Of a DNA stretch of 64,000 nucleotides, positions 7,824-17,001 are shown piece after piece. Positions within the stretch are counted from its first letter, which is position 1. Every line of letters begins with the position of its first letter. The notes under the pieces are model-generated. The model made no database searches. It was not told the origin of the DNA and saw only the letters and a program-made list of their open reading frames with translations. The stretch is from Vibrio sp. CK2-1 (lineage in GTDB: Bacteria; Pseudomonadota; Gammaproteobacteria; Enterobacterales; Vibrionaceae): assembly GCF_021726515.1 (NCBI RefSeq), contig NZ_JAKKCJ010000002.1, positions 248,001-312,000 of the forward strand. Direction: 5' to 3'. Position numbers and translations under genes: made by a program.

Positions 7824-9018
7824 TCGGGTATCCAAAAATCAGGCTGACATTATTGCCACCAAAAGCGAAAGAGTTGCTTAAAATAATCGGCTGTTTTAAA
7901 GCTTGGTTTGGTGCAGCCAAGGTAATGCTAAATTCAGCGCTTTCGCCATCATTAATTTGCTGCGGTATCGGCAGTTGATAGTGTAAGACATGCCAGCAAA
8001 TCGCCGCTTCAATCGCACTGGCTGCGCCTAATGTGTGTCCGGTAAGGGGCTTGGTTGAACTGACCGGAACTTGATTGCCAAATACCCGTTCGATGGCTTT
8101 GGCTTCCATTTGATCATTGAGTTTAGTGGCAGTGCCATGAGCATTGATATAGCCAACATCACTCGCTTGGAGACCTGCGTTATCTAATGCTTTACGCATC
8201 GCTTGTTCTGCGCCATTGCCTTCTGGGTGTGGCGCTGAAATATGATGGGCATCAGAGCTATCGCCAGCGCCGAGTAAAGCTAAACAAGGCTGATTAGCAT
8301 TCGGTTTTTCTAAACTTAGCAGCATAAAAGCCGCCGCTTCACCAATATTGATACCATCACGATTGCTGCTAAAAGGGTTGCAACGTTGATGCGACAGCGC
8401 TTCTAAACCATAAAAACCATTTAAGGTCAGCTTGCATAGGGTATCCGTTCCGCCAACAATCACTGCATCTACCAGGCCGGCTTTAAGTAAACGCTGGGCG
8501 GAAATATAGACTCGACCACTAGAAGAACAAGCGGTCGAGATCGTGTAGTTTGGGCCAGTGATGCCGTAGTAATCGGCAATAAAGCGGCTGGTATTCGCCA
8601 TTTCCTGTTGGTGATAATCAAAGCCTGCGGGTAATTCGCCACTTTGCTGCCACTGGGTAAGTGCCTGTTCACCATCAGAAATACCCGAGGTACTGGTGCC
8701 AATAATGACCGCAATTCTATCTACGCCATATTTCTCAATCGCTTGTTTGATGCTGTGATCGATTTGCAGTAATGCCGATAGGGCAAGGCGGTTGTTATGA
8801 GTATTTTGATGAGCAAATTTCGCATCTATGGTCGGCAATGGACCATTGGCAACACCTACCACAGTTTCACTGCCATCATTAAGCCAATCGGTGCTGACTT
8901 GCATATTCGGCGTGTCGGCTTGCTGTAAATGCTGGTGGATCATTTCCGTTGTCCAGCCTAATGCGGAGTGAGAGCCACACGCATGAATATACAGAGGTGG
9001 ATTAGGCTGTGTAGGCAT
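7816..9018 (-). CDS. apeO: Aryl polyene beta-ketoacyl-ACP synthase ApeO
   Basis: A 400-aa ketosynthase with complete catalytic residues: Cys164 (STACSSSG), His294 (NAHGTAT) and His328 (LTGHTLGAAS). In characterised APE clusters ApeO pairs with the chain-length factor ApeC, encoded here by the first gene of the operon, to elongate the polyene. It is distinct from ApeR, so this locus has two active ketosynthases plus one inactive partner. It follows the lipoprotein gene apeN after a 55-bp gap and overlaps apeP by 8 bp. Confidence 0.88.
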   Translation of the reverse strand: MPTQPNPPLYIHACGSHSALGWTTEMIHQHLQQADTPNMQVSTDWLNDGSETVVGVANGPLPTIDAKFAHQNTHNNRLALSALLQIDHSIKQAIEKYGVDRIAVIIGTSTSGISDGEQALTQWQQSGELPAGFDYHQQEMANTSRFIADYYGITGPNYTISTACSSSGRVYISAQRLLKAGLVDAVIVGGTDTLCKLTLNGFYGLEALSHQRCNPFSSNRDGINIGEAAAFMLLSLEKPNANQPCLALLGAGDSSDAHHISAPHPEGNGAEQAMRKALDNAGLQASDVGYINAHGTATKLNDQMEAKAIERVFGNQVPVSSTKPLTGHTLGAASAIEAAICWHVLHYQLPIPQQINDGESAEFSITLAAPNQALKQPIILSNSFAFGGNNVSLIFGYPND

Positions 9019-9073
9019 GTCAGTAATTGTCCTTATTACATCGCAGTAGGATAGAAGCCAAAGTGCGAAAATA

Positions 9074-9721
9074 TTAATCTTGTTGGTATTGTAAGGTTTT
9101 TATCACAATGGTGAAGTCTAGAGCGTGATTAATAAAAGTAATGTCACCTTTGAGTGGGTCAATTGACGCATAATTAATCTCTGCGATCAGCTTGCCATGA
9201 TTATCGAACAGGGTTCTTTGTTTGATATTTTGAGATTGGCGATTGCCAGTTTGCTGCTCGGTTAACTTCCAACCCACTTGCTGTAGTCTAGGTTGCCAAA
9301 CCTCTAATGGGTATAAGGTGATCATCAGATTAAACACAACTTGCTCCGGCTTAGGGAGAGTGTTGCCAAGCCCTACCATCACATAAGTATCTAACTGATT
9401 ATCTTGATAGGTTAAGCTGAGTAAACGGGTTCCCCAAGAAGAAAAACCAGCTAGCACGAGTTTATCTTGAGTGATTTGTAATTGGATTGGTAGTTGATTG
9501 CTTTGGGCTTTTTTCGCTTGATCAATATAGCGCACGCTAAGTAACTGGCTGGCGCTTAGGCTATAGCCGAGTTCAGAAGGTTGAGGTAGTGCTACCCAAG
9601 TATCATCCGCAATCTGGATTCGATTATTTTCTTCCGAGCTATTGGAGGGAGTCGATTGTGTTGAACAAGCGGTCAGGCTTACCAGTAATATCCATCCTAT
9701 AAATCTTGTTAGAATCTTCAT
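9074..9721 (-). CDS. apeN: Outer-membrane-type lipoprotein ApeN (DUF3261-like)
   Basis: A 215-aa exported lipoprotein. A signal peptide (charged start, hydrophobic ILLVSL) ends in the lipobox LTAC, with Cys at about residue 19. Residues 20-35 are Ser/Asn-rich and the rest lacks membrane segments. This matches the DUF3261 lipoprotein present in APE clusters next to the MMPL exporter and the LolA-like protein. It probably helps deliver the aryl polyene lipid to the outer membrane; the precise step is unknown. The gene begins 1 nt after the apeM stop. Confidence 0.75.
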   Translation of the reverse strand: MKILTRFIGWILLVSLTACSTQSTPSNSSEENNRIQIADDTWVALPQPSELGYSLSASQLLSVRYIDQAKKAQSNQLPIQLQITQDKLVLAGFSSWGTRLLSLTYQDNQLDTYVMVGLGNTLPKPEQVVFNLMITLYPLEVWQPRLQQVGWKLTEQQTGNRQSQNIKQRTLFDNHGKLIAEINYASIDPLKGDITFINHALDFTIVIKTLQYQQD

Positions 9722-9722
9722 T

Positions 9723-12101
9723 TCAGCTTTCCTTACTGAGAGTCGCGGGTGGCTTCATGGCCAAGGGCGCTAATAGCCAACTGATGATAATGCCAAATAA
9801 CACGGTAATACCAAAGCTATGAATGGCTTGGGTTTCGCTCAGTGCTAATAAACCAAAAGACAAAATAGTGGTAAGCGCAGATAAGCTAATCGCGAGCAGT
9901 GTAGAATTACGTTTTAATGCTAGATGGGCATCAGAGCTTGCTTGTGATCTAGATTGTTCGGCGAAAAATAAGGTGTAATCAATGCCAATTCCGAGTACTA
10001 AAATCAGTGCCAGTAAGTTAAATAAATTGAGTGAACTGCCAGTGAGTACAGTCACCGCTATCCCTACGGCACCCGCAATTACTGGAGGAAGGACGATTCG
10101 TATCCCTTGAGTGAATCCATAACGCAGTGATACCACCAATAAAATCACTAGGCTTGCTAGTGCGAGTAATTGCGTCACATGCTGGCGATATAAACCAAAC
10201 AGCTGTGAGATTTCTTGGGTTTTATTAAGGTAACTAACATCTGATTGTTGCTCTGCCAATGCTTCCAATGCTTGAGCATTTTGTACGCCATTGAGGGTAA
10301 TGACGGCAGAAGATTGGCCATCTATTTCACCTAGCCACATAAAGCGCACGGGCTTGGAAATCGGCGAATCAAGAAATTGCTCAATAGTGAGCGTTTTAAA
10401 ATCTGAATCCAGTTCTGGGGTTTGCTTTAACTTCAATGCTTGAGACAAAGGCTGGCTTTGCGATTGATATAAAGCTTGGCTTAATTCGAAGTTGTGCTTT
10501 TGCTTCTGCTGGCTGGCAATAAACTGACTGATACTTTGGTAGCCACTTAAATTACCGGCTTGAATTTGTTGTTCGAGTAGATCGGAGACGCTCTGTAATT
10601 TATCTAGTAGTTGATCATTATTTGGCGCGCGCACTAGCAACATTTTCTGATCGTTTTGAATGCCTGAAATAGTCTTTATGGTTTGTTCTTGTTGCTTGAG
10701 GTTTGCCGGCATGGCTTGCAGTTGACGGATATCGTCATTGTAGTGGGCATGATACAAACCGATTCCTGCCGCTATTATTAACGCTGACGGAATGATGAAA
10801 CGTATTTTTGGTTGTTGCCACTCCAATAACCATAGCGTGAGTATTTTATTGAAAGGCAAGGCGCGATCGACACTTGGCGCCGCTGCTAAAATCGGATACC
10901 AACATACGACGGTGGCGTAGGCAGCAAACAAGCCAATGGCAGAAAATAGCGCTAACTGTTGCAAGCCTGGGAACGGGGCAATCAACATACCTAGGTAGCC
11001 AATTAAGCTAGTGACTAACCCTAATGTAATGGCAATCAGGATATGTTTCAGTCCTTGCGAGGCATTCCAGCGAGAGCCGGCAGCTAAACGGTCGGTGAGG
11101 TAGTGAAAGGCATAATCAATCGACACGCCAATTAAGCTTGCGCCGAACACTAGGCTAAATAAATGTACTTTGCCAAAAATCAGCACCGTGATAACAAATG
11201 CCGCCACTAGACCACAACTGATGGAAAGCAGCGCCAAGGTTAATGGCATCATGCTGCGATAGACCAATAGAATCAATAAGATCACACCGACTAACGAACC
11301 CACGCCAATCGTGCTGATTTCACTTTTCGCACTTTGAGTACCGTGCGCGGCGTAAAAGATCACACCAGTGTGCATGACATCAACCTGATCGTGTTTAAAT
11401 TCTTGTTTAAGATCTTGCTCCAATTGAGAAAGCTCAGGAAGTTGATCTTGCAGTGCCATACTGTAGGCCGATCCGTTGAGATCGGCGCTGATCAAAACGT
11501 AATGCTGCTCTTGGTAGTCAGTGGTTAAGTAACCGTTGGATAAACGAAAATTGCCTGAGTGAGCAGTTAATTGCTTGAGATAATCTCTAAATAATAAAAA
11601 TGGGTCGCTGTTGAGCTCATTGCCACTGACGCCAGAAAATGGGCTGTAGACAGATTGAATCACATATTGAGTTTGTGACTGTGGTGAATTGGCGAGCCTT
11701 TGTTGCTGAGTTGGAGTGAGAAGCTGAAAGCGATAAGGGAAGAAAAATTGCCCCCATGCTTGTTGGGCATCTTGCGCCAGTTTTCCATCCACTTGTTTGA
11801 ATAAAGGCAGCTGTTTTAAGCGAGCTTCAAATCGTTGGGCAGCTTGTTGTGCTTTATCTTGATCTGGGCTTGAAACTAAAAAGATTACTTTGTCGCTCAT
11901 GCTTGAAGCGACCCGATCAAAGGCAACTTGCGCACTAGGATCTTGTTGGTTTTTTGGTAACAACGCCATGATGTTAGTTTCGATCGGCAAGGTTCGGCCA
12001 AGCAATTGCGTGAACAATACCGCGATTAAGATCAACATGACCGCAAGCCATATTAGAGCCAGTGGTTTTTGTTGGTCATGTTGAATTAAACGTTTGATCA
12101 T
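9723..12101 (-). CDS. apeM: MMPL/RND-family exporter ApeM
   Basis: A 792-aa inner-membrane exporter with two-fold RND/MMPL architecture: one N-terminal TM segment (about 13-35), a large periplasmic loop, a bundle of TMs (about 260-400), then the repeat with a TM near 440, a second loop and a C-terminal bundle (about 650-785). The SIDYAFH and GIDYTLFFAEQ stretches mark equivalent positions of the two halves. MMPL proteins move lipids and polyketides; here the cargo should be the aryl polyene or its lipid conjugate. ATG 12101 is preferred to a TTG one codon earlier. It lies between the LolA-like apeL and the lipoprotein apeN. Confidence 0.85.
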   Translation of the reverse strand: MIKRLIQHDQQKPLALIWLAVMLILIAVLFTQLLGRTLPIETNIMALLPKNQQDPSAQVAFDRVASSMSDKVIFLVSSPDQDKAQQAAQRFEARLKQLPLFKQVDGKLAQDAQQAWGQFFFPYRFQLLTPTQQQRLANSPQSQTQYVIQSVYSPFSGVSGNELNSDPFLLFRDYLKQLTAHSGNFRLSNGYLTTDYQEQHYVLISADLNGSAYSMALQDQLPELSQLEQDLKQEFKHDQVDVMHTGVIFYAAHGTQSAKSEISTIGVGSLVGVILLILLVYRSMMPLTLALLSISCGLVAAFVITVLIFGKVHLFSLVFGASLIGVSIDYAFHYLTDRLAAGSRWNASQGLKHILIAITLGLVTSLIGYLGMLIAPFPGLQQLALFSAIGLFAAYATVVCWYPILAAAPSVDRALPFNKILTLWLLEWQQPKIRFIIPSALIIAAGIGLYHAHYNDDIRQLQAMPANLKQQEQTIKTISGIQNDQKMLLVRAPNNDQLLDKLQSVSDLLEQQIQAGNLSGYQSISQFIASQQKQKHNFELSQALYQSQSQPLSQALKLKQTPELDSDFKTLTIEQFLDSPISKPVRFMWLGEIDGQSSAVITLNGVQNAQALEALAEQQSDVSYLNKTQEISQLFGLYRQHVTQLLALASLVILLVVSLRYGFTQGIRIVLPPVIAGAVGIAVTVLTGSSLNLFNLLALILVLGIGIDYTLFFAEQSRSQASSDAHLALKRNSTLLAISLSALTTILSFGLLALSETQAIHSFGITVLFGIIISWLLAPLAMKPPATLSKES

Positions 12102-12109
12102 CAAGATGT

Positions 12110-12769
12110 CTATTGTCCAAAGATGGCTTGTTCGGCCGCAGATAAATCACTAGGTTGATGAGTTTGCTGACTAAACTCGATATCGGTGCGATCGCCACGA
12201 ATTTCTACTAGTTCAATACGGTTAATATACTCATTCGCTTCAATGTTGATCTGGCTGAACACTTTATTGAGTGGTGCCGATTTTGGCGTTAAGGATAACA
12301 CCCATTGATTGTTTTGGTTTGAGCTTAATTTCAGATCAAATTGTTGCTGTAAGGTTTGAGTATCGCCTTGGAATAACGACAAAAACACATGGCTAAAATA
12401 AAACACCATAGGGTTATCTGCGACCTTCACCACTTGCGCAGGTTCCGAGCCAACTTGCTGGCTAAGGGTATCTTGGGTTAACACTAAGGACGTTGGAAAT
12501 GGCGAGGTTTGTTGCCACCACAATCCATATTGGCTAGAAAGCAGGAATTGACCTTGAGATTCTAAAGGCGCATCAAACATCTGCATATGGCGAGTTTGAG
12601 TAAAATTCCCACGTACTACTTGATGGCTGGCTAATTGCTGTTGCAGCTGTGCTAGCTTGTCATTATCGCTGGTGGCCGCTTGACTAGTCTGAGTTAAAAA
12701 CAACAAAGCACACATCAAGAGCACTAGGCCATAGGCTGCTTTCCACGTTATTTTAGGCATGAGGTTCAT
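12110..12769 (-). CDS. apeL: LolA-like periplasmic carrier ApeL
   Basis: A 219-aa exported protein resembling the outer-membrane lipoprotein carrier LolA. The start MNLMPKITWK begins a signal peptide with hydrophobic core LVLLMCALLFL, cleaved near QAA (about residues 30-32). The upstream TTG start would overlap apeK more and spoil the signal peptide. Mature residues such as VVRGNFTQTRHM and SSQYGLWWQQ fit the LolA fold. It probably shields the hydrophobic product in the periplasm between ApeM and the outer membrane. It overlaps the end of apeK by 17 bp. Confidence 0.8.
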   Translation of the reverse strand: MNLMPKITWKAAYGLVLLMCALLFLTQTSQAATSDNDKLAQLQQQLASHQVVRGNFTQTRHMQMFDAPLESQGQFLLSSQYGLWWQQTSPFPTSLVLTQDTLSQQVGSEPAQVVKVADNPMVFYFSHVFLSLFQGDTQTLQQQFDLKLSSNQNNQWVLSLTPKSAPLNKVFSQINIEANEYINRIELVEIRGDRTDIEFSQQTHQPSDLSAAEQAIFGQ

Positions 12770-13202
12770 TAGTACTCCAAGCAGCAAGTTTATCGGTGAA
12801 AGCTTTAGGGGATACAAAACACATCTCTTCGCTTTCAATACTAACCGCCACTTGCATAGTGTAGCCTTTGGTTAAGCGTTGATTAGTTTCTGCATTGTAA
12901 ATTATGTAATCGACTTTTAAGCGGTTTTCCCACTCGCTCAGTTTGGCTTCTACCCGCACGGTTAAATCAAACGGGATAGGTTTGATGTATTTGACGCGAG
13001 TATCGATAATCGGCCACATATAACCCGAATCCTGCATTTCACGGTAGTTATAACCAATCTTATCCAACATCACGCGACGCGCTTCTTCAAAGAAACGGAA
13101 ATAATTGCCGTGATAGACCACCCCCATAGGATCGGCATCCTGGAAAGAGGGGGTCATGATGACTTGGGAGGATAGGGCTTTATATTCCATGCTTTCTACC
13201 AT
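12753..13202 (-). CDS. apeK: Hotdog-fold acyl thioesterase ApeK
   Basis: A 149-aa protein of the 4-hydroxybenzoyl-CoA/YbgC thioesterase family. The signature DADPMGVVYHGNY (about 22-34) includes the expected catalytic Asp24. It probably releases or transfers an acyl group from ACP during polyene assembly or lipid attachment; the substrate is not determinable from sequence. An alternative start is the Met at 13190 (MEYKAL), which has GGTAG upstream. A palindromic repeat separates it from the upstream ammonia-lyase gene, while its 3' end overlaps apeL. Confidence 0.8.
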   Translation of the reverse strand: MVESMEYKALSSQVIMTPSFQDADPMGVVYHGNYFRFFEEARRVMLDKIGYNYREMQDSGYMWPIIDTRVKYIKPIPFDLTVRVEAKLSEWENRLKVDYIIYNAETNQRLTKGYTMQVAVSIESEEMCFVSPKAFTDKLAAWSTNEPHA

Positions 13203-13210
13203 AAGTGTTT

Positions 13211-13301
13211 TACGTGTCTAGGACGCTACGCTGCTTGAGTCTTGAGCGCTTCGCTTCTCGAGCAACAAGAGCGAAGCGTACGAGTTCTCGAGTCTCGTCT
13301 A
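13211..13301 (-). repeat. Palindromic intergenic repeat inside the APE operon (copy A)
   Basis: The 99-bp gap between the ammonia-lyase gene and apeK is filled with inverted repeats: GCTTCGCT pairs with AGCGAAGC, and CTCGAG appears in both halves. Its left end (about 23 bp, with TCTAGG and CGCTACGCTG) matches copy B at 34975 with two differences. It resembles the REP-like elements scattered in Vibrio genomes. In mRNA it would form a stable hairpin within the operon. Confidence 0.65.
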
Positions 13302-14852
13302 TCAATACAACATCCACTCTTGCTGTTGGATCTTACCAACAAACTTACGTAAATCTGCTTCTAACGGACGATCTTCGACTACAAATTCAAAATCGGTTTG
13401 TACAGACTCAAGCATGTCTTTTAATGCCGGGCTTAAGTGTTGCTGATCCAGTTCGTTATTGCGTTTACGTAGTTCAATCGCTTGAGTCGCGGCCAATAAC
13501 GATGCAGAAGCAACCTGTTCGGTTAACTGCAATACACGTAGACAGTCGCGAGAAGCAATGGTGCCCATGCTGACTTTATCTTGGTTATGACATTCTGTAG
13601 AGCGTGAAAATACACTGGCTGGCATGGTGTTTTTCAGTGCTTCGGCGGTCCATGCGGAAATGCCGATTTGTACAGCTTTAAAGCCGTGGTTAATTGGTTT
13701 ACGTTCGCCGGTCGCGCCGGTTAAGTTAAACGGTAGTCCATTGTTAAACTTATAATCCATCAACTGCGCCATTTGACGATCCAGTAGATCGGCAAGGTTG
13801 GCGACTGCGGTTTTTAGGGTATCCATCGCCATTGCAATATGACCGCCATAAAAATGTCCGCCATGCAGCACGCGTTCGTTGTCACCATCAATGATTGGAT
13901 TGTCATTGGCACTGTTTAGTTCATTTTCAATCATTTGACGCAACCACGGTAGGGTGTCTTGCAACACGCCAATCACATGCGGTGCACAGCGTAATGAATA
14001 GCGGTCTTGTAGGCGATCACTATTGCTTGGTGGGCGTTCAGCTTGTAGATCTGCACGTAACCAAGCGGCAATTTGTTGTTGGCCTTGATGAGGTTTGACG
14101 GCAAACAGCGCTTCATCAAAGTGGAAGTCATTTCCTTGCATACCGAGTGACACCATAGCGGTTATACGAGTTGAAAGCTGAGCCAGATATTCCGCGCGTT
14201 TGAAAGCAATACAAGCGAGTGCCGTCATCACTGAGGTGCCATTCATTAATGCTAAGCCTTCTTTGGGCTTAAGTTTAATCGGTTGAATATTTAGCTCAGA
14301 AAACACTTCAGAGGTTGGACGCACTTGGCCTTTGTATAGCACTTCACGCTCACCAATTAATACCGCCGCAAGGTAAGAAAGTGGCGTTAAGTCTCCGCTT
14401 GCGCCCACTGAACCTTCTTGTGGAATTAATGGCGTGATGCCTTGATTGATTAAGGTTACGATCTGGTTAAGTAAGTCATGAGTAACCCCTGAAACCCCTT
14501 GCGATAACGAACATAAACGCGTCGCCAATACCGCGCGAGCTTGTTGTTCATCCAAATGCTCACCTAAACCACAACCATGAAAGCGGGTTAAATGTAGTGG
14601 TAGTTCATCGACTAAATTCATTGGAATGGCAACGGTACAAGAATCGCCATAGCCAGTAGTCACACCATAAATTACGCCTTCTTGTTGCAACAAGCGTTCT
14701 AAAAAAGCCACGCCACGATCAATTTTACTCGTGAAGGCTTTACTGTTGTTCATTTGTGCCTGACTACCTTGTGCGATAGCCATAACATCTTCGATCGTCA
14801 GACGTTGTGCACCAAAGGTAATGTTGCTGTTATTACTATTTTGATTGGTCAT
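13302..14852 (-). CDS. MIO-dependent aromatic amino acid ammonia-lyase
   Basis: A 516-aa lyase of the HAL/PAL/TAL family. The self-cyclising Ala151-Ser152-Gly153 (SVGASGDLTPL) forms the MIO cofactor, and the catalytic Tyr62 lies in YGVTTGYGD. It removes ammonia from an aromatic amino acid to give an aryl acrylate. Known tyrosine lyases have His-Leu, phenylalanine lyases Phe-Leu and histidine lyases Ser-His at the selectivity pair; here the aligned residues are Phe91-His92, a mixture. Being between apeJ and apeK, it probably makes the polyene starter rather than degrading histidine; no hut genes are near. ATG 14852 is preferred to an upstream in-frame start; it overlaps apeJ by 17 bp. Confidence 0.88.
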   Translation of the reverse strand: MTNQNSNNSNITFGAQRLTIEDVMAIAQGSQAQMNNSKAFTSKIDRGVAFLERLLQQEGVIYGVTTGYGDSCTVAIPMNLVDELPLHLTRFHGCGLGEHLDEQQARAVLATRLCSLSQGVSGVTHDLLNQIVTLINQGITPLIPQEGSVGASGDLTPLSYLAAVLIGEREVLYKGQVRPTSEVFSELNIQPIKLKPKEGLALMNGTSVMTALACIAFKRAEYLAQLSTRITAMVSLGMQGNDFHFDEALFAVKPHQGQQQIAAWLRADLQAERPPSNSDRLQDRYSLRCAPHVIGVLQDTLPWLRQMIENELNSANDNPIIDGDNERVLHGGHFYGGHIAMAMDTLKTAVANLADLLDRQMAQLMDYKFNNGLPFNLTGATGERKPINHGFKAVQIGISAWTAEALKNTMPASVFSRSTECHNQDKVSMGTIASRDCLRVLQLTEQVASASLLAATQAIELRKRNNELDQQHLSPALKDMLESVQTDFEFVVEDRPLEADLRKFVGKIQQQEWMLY

Positions 14853-16623
14853 TGTGTTCACTTTGTCCTGAATTCGGATCTTGTTGAGTCGTATTGGCAC
14901 TGTCACTTGGCGCTGGATTGGTCAACTGCCAAAAATTAAAAAAATTATACCATTGTAATGGTGCTTTTAAGGTGAAGTGCTCTAAGCGTGTTGCGTATTG
15001 TTGGACTACCTTTTGCAAGGCTTGCATACGTTGTTTTCTTGGCAGACTGATTTTTTCTGCAAAGGGTTCGAAATAAACATGGTAGCGTGGGCGAGACTGA
15101 GGGTTGTGTTCATCACGTAGTCCAAACAGTAAATAGACTGGCGCAGCTAACACACTGGCGAGCATAAAAGGCCCTTGGGGAAACGGTGCTGGTTTACCGA
15201 GAAAATCCGCCCAAATTACACGTTGTTCTTTGGTGACCGAAGTGCGATCGCCGACAATCACAATCCATTCCCCTTGTTCTAGCTTTTGTTGCAATAAAAT
15301 TGCAGTGTCTGGCCCTAGGGTAGTCACTTGAATCAAGTTGATTGATGAGTCAGGGTTGACCGCTTCCATCACTTTATTAAATCGCTCAGCATGTTCGGTA
15401 AACACTAACGCATTGATAGTAACGCCACGACGTAGACTACCCATCGCACGGCAAAGCTCTAAGTTACCTAGGTGCGATCCTAAAATTACAATACCTTGTT
15501 TATCGCTAATCACTTGTTCAAACTGCTGTTGACCATGAATCGTCAGATCATCGCGAGTAATATCACCGCGCCATCCAGCTAGCTTATCCAGCATGGTTTG
15601 GCCAAACGATAGTAAGTGTTGGTAGCTCGACAATGGCGTGGCTAACGTGAGTTCTTGCGCGCGATGGTAATCTTCGAGTTGTTGCAGATATTGCTCTGAG
15701 GCGAGTCGGGTTTGCTTGCCGGTTTTGTGATAATACCCAATCACCAGTTTTAGAATGGCATTGAATACAGAACGACCCAGTAGCGAATAAACCGCCATCA
15801 GAAGTTTGATACCAAATACCGTTCCTTTCTCTTTGCTTTTTGCCCAGTGAGTGTCATGGGCTGGAGTTTGTTTTACTTGCTGTGATGGCTTGAAATGTCG
15901 AGCGATCAGCTTAGGAATACGCGGTAACATGCCAAAAAATAGTTTAGTGTGCATTTTGCTGATGCGAATATTGTCATGTAGGGCATCAAAGTGAGAAATG
16001 CCATTTTCTGGATAAATGACATGAGTTTCAATGAATTGACAGTCGACACCTTGCCAGTACATTTTGACCATGATCTCGGTATCAAAATCCATTCTTAGGC
16101 CCATTGTATATCGGTCGAGCGTGGCAATGGTTGCATTCAGTGGATAAGAACGAAAGCCACACATGCTGTCTTTGATAGCCAGAGAAAGCGTTTCAATCCA
16201 GACCCAAATATGAGTGGCATAACGTCCATAAAGTCGCGCTTTGGGCACTGAGTCGTCATAGATAGGACGACCTGAGATTAACTGCTCTGGATTAGTTTGC
16301 GAGGCTTCAATTAAACGAGGAATGGCGGCTGGATCGTGCTGCCCATCGGCATCAATTTGGATTGCATGGCTAAACCCTAGTCGGTGCGCTTCCCGTAATC
16401 CCAAAATCATTGCCCCACCTTTACCTTGATTAACTGGATTAGCAAGCAAGGTCAGGTTTGGTATGTCGATTAAGTTATTTAAAGCCGCTTTGGTGTCGCT
16501 GTCACTACCATCATCCACTACCAAGATCGGATAGCCAAAAGGCTGCAAAGAGGCGATAACGCTTGCCATGGTCGAGCCGTGGTTATAGCAAGGAATGACA
16601 AAGCAGGGTGAAAATGAGGCCAT
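14836..16623 (-). CDS. apeJ: Glycosyltransferase family 2 / acyltransferase fusion ApeJ
   Basis: A 595-aa two-domain protein. Residues about 5-240 form a GT-A family 2 glycosyltransferase (FVIPCYNHG, VVDDGSDSDT, GKGGAMILG, QIDADGQHDP with the DxD-like metal site). Residues about 330-580 form a lysophospholipid acyltransferase-like domain (GSHLGNLELCRA with an HxxxxE-type motif, then VGDRTS), related to HtrB/LpxL-like transferases. Together they could build the glyco- or lipid anchor of the aryl polyene and attach an acyl group. This fusion is characteristic of APE clusters. The 3' end overlaps the ammonia-lyase gene by 17 bp. Confidence 0.85.
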   Translation of the reverse strand: MASFSPCFVIPCYNHGSTMASVIASLQPFGYPILVVDDGSDSDTKAALNNLIDIPNLTLLANPVNQGKGGAMILGLREAHRLGFSHAIQIDADGQHDPAAIPRLIEASQTNPEQLISGRPIYDDSVPKARLYGRYATHIWVWIETLSLAIKDSMCGFRSYPLNATIATLDRYTMGLRMDFDTEIMVKMYWQGVDCQFIETHVIYPENGISHFDALHDNIRISKMHTKLFFGMLPRIPKLIARHFKPSQQVKQTPAHDTHWAKSKEKGTVFGIKLLMAVYSLLGRSVFNAILKLVIGYYHKTGKQTRLASEQYLQQLEDYHRAQELTLATPLSSYQHLLSFGQTMLDKLAGWRGDITRDDLTIHGQQQFEQVISDKQGIVILGSHLGNLELCRAMGSLRRGVTINALVFTEHAERFNKVMEAVNPDSSINLIQVTTLGPDTAILLQQKLEQGEWIVIVGDRTSVTKEQRVIWADFLGKPAPFPQGPFMLASVLAAPVYLLFGLRDEHNPQSRPRYHVYFEPFAEKISLPRKQRMQALQKVVQQYATRLEHFTLKAPLQWYNFFNFWQLTNPAPSDSANTTQQDPNSGQSEHNDQSK

Positions 16624-16640
16624 ATTAAGACATGCTTCCT

Positions 16641-17000
16641 TTAACCTAATAAGATTCGACCCGATGAATGAGTACGAACGTCATCATCTTGCCCAGAGGT
16701 ATAACTAAAGTGCAGCTTTTGTTTGTCAGCATGCCAAGTTAAGGTCAGTTTGACTAGTGCGTCTTTTAAAATCGGCTCTTGAAATTTGATCACTTCCATT
16801 GATTGAAAGGATTTTGGCGAATCGAAAAGTTGCTGAGCATAATGGACCGCCCAATCAATTTGAGTGACGCCGGGCAATAAAGCAAATTGAGGAAAGTGGC
16901 CTTTAAAGTCTTCAATTTCAGCATCAATTTGTAGCCACAAAGTGAGAGTGTTTTCGTCATTTTGTTGTTTTATCACGCTGGGTTTTCTAATCACTGTCAT
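16641..17000 (-). CDS. apeI: Aryl polyene 3-hydroxyacyl-ACP dehydratase ApeI
   Basis: A 119-aa hotdog protein. KGHFPQFALLPGVTQIDW (about 33-50) matches the FabA/FabZ signature, with His35 as the likely catalytic base. It should act with ApeP to form the double bonds of the polyene. The start MTVIRKP at 17000 is one base after the apeH stop, so the genes are coupled; the ORF could extend 15 codons upstream into apeH but those residues are unlike the family. Enzyme class is clear from motif and context. Confidence 0.82.
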   Translation of the reverse strand: MTVIRKPSVIKQQNDENTLTLWLQIDAEIEDFKGHFPQFALLPGVTQIDWAVHYAQQLFDSPKSFQSMEVIKFQEPILKDALVKLTLTWHADKQKLHFSYTSGQDDDVRTHSSGRILLG

Positions 17001-17001
17001 C

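Noticed and set aside
13205..13573. 122-aa plus-strand ORF across the repeat and the end of the ammonia-lyase gene
   Set aside because: Starts within the palindromic repeat and runs antisense to the lyase; no domain features.
13302..14852. Calling the lyase a catabolic histidine ammonia-lyase (hutH)
   Set aside because: No hut genes nearby; it is embedded in the ape operon and has Phe where histidine lyases have Ser at the selectivity pair.
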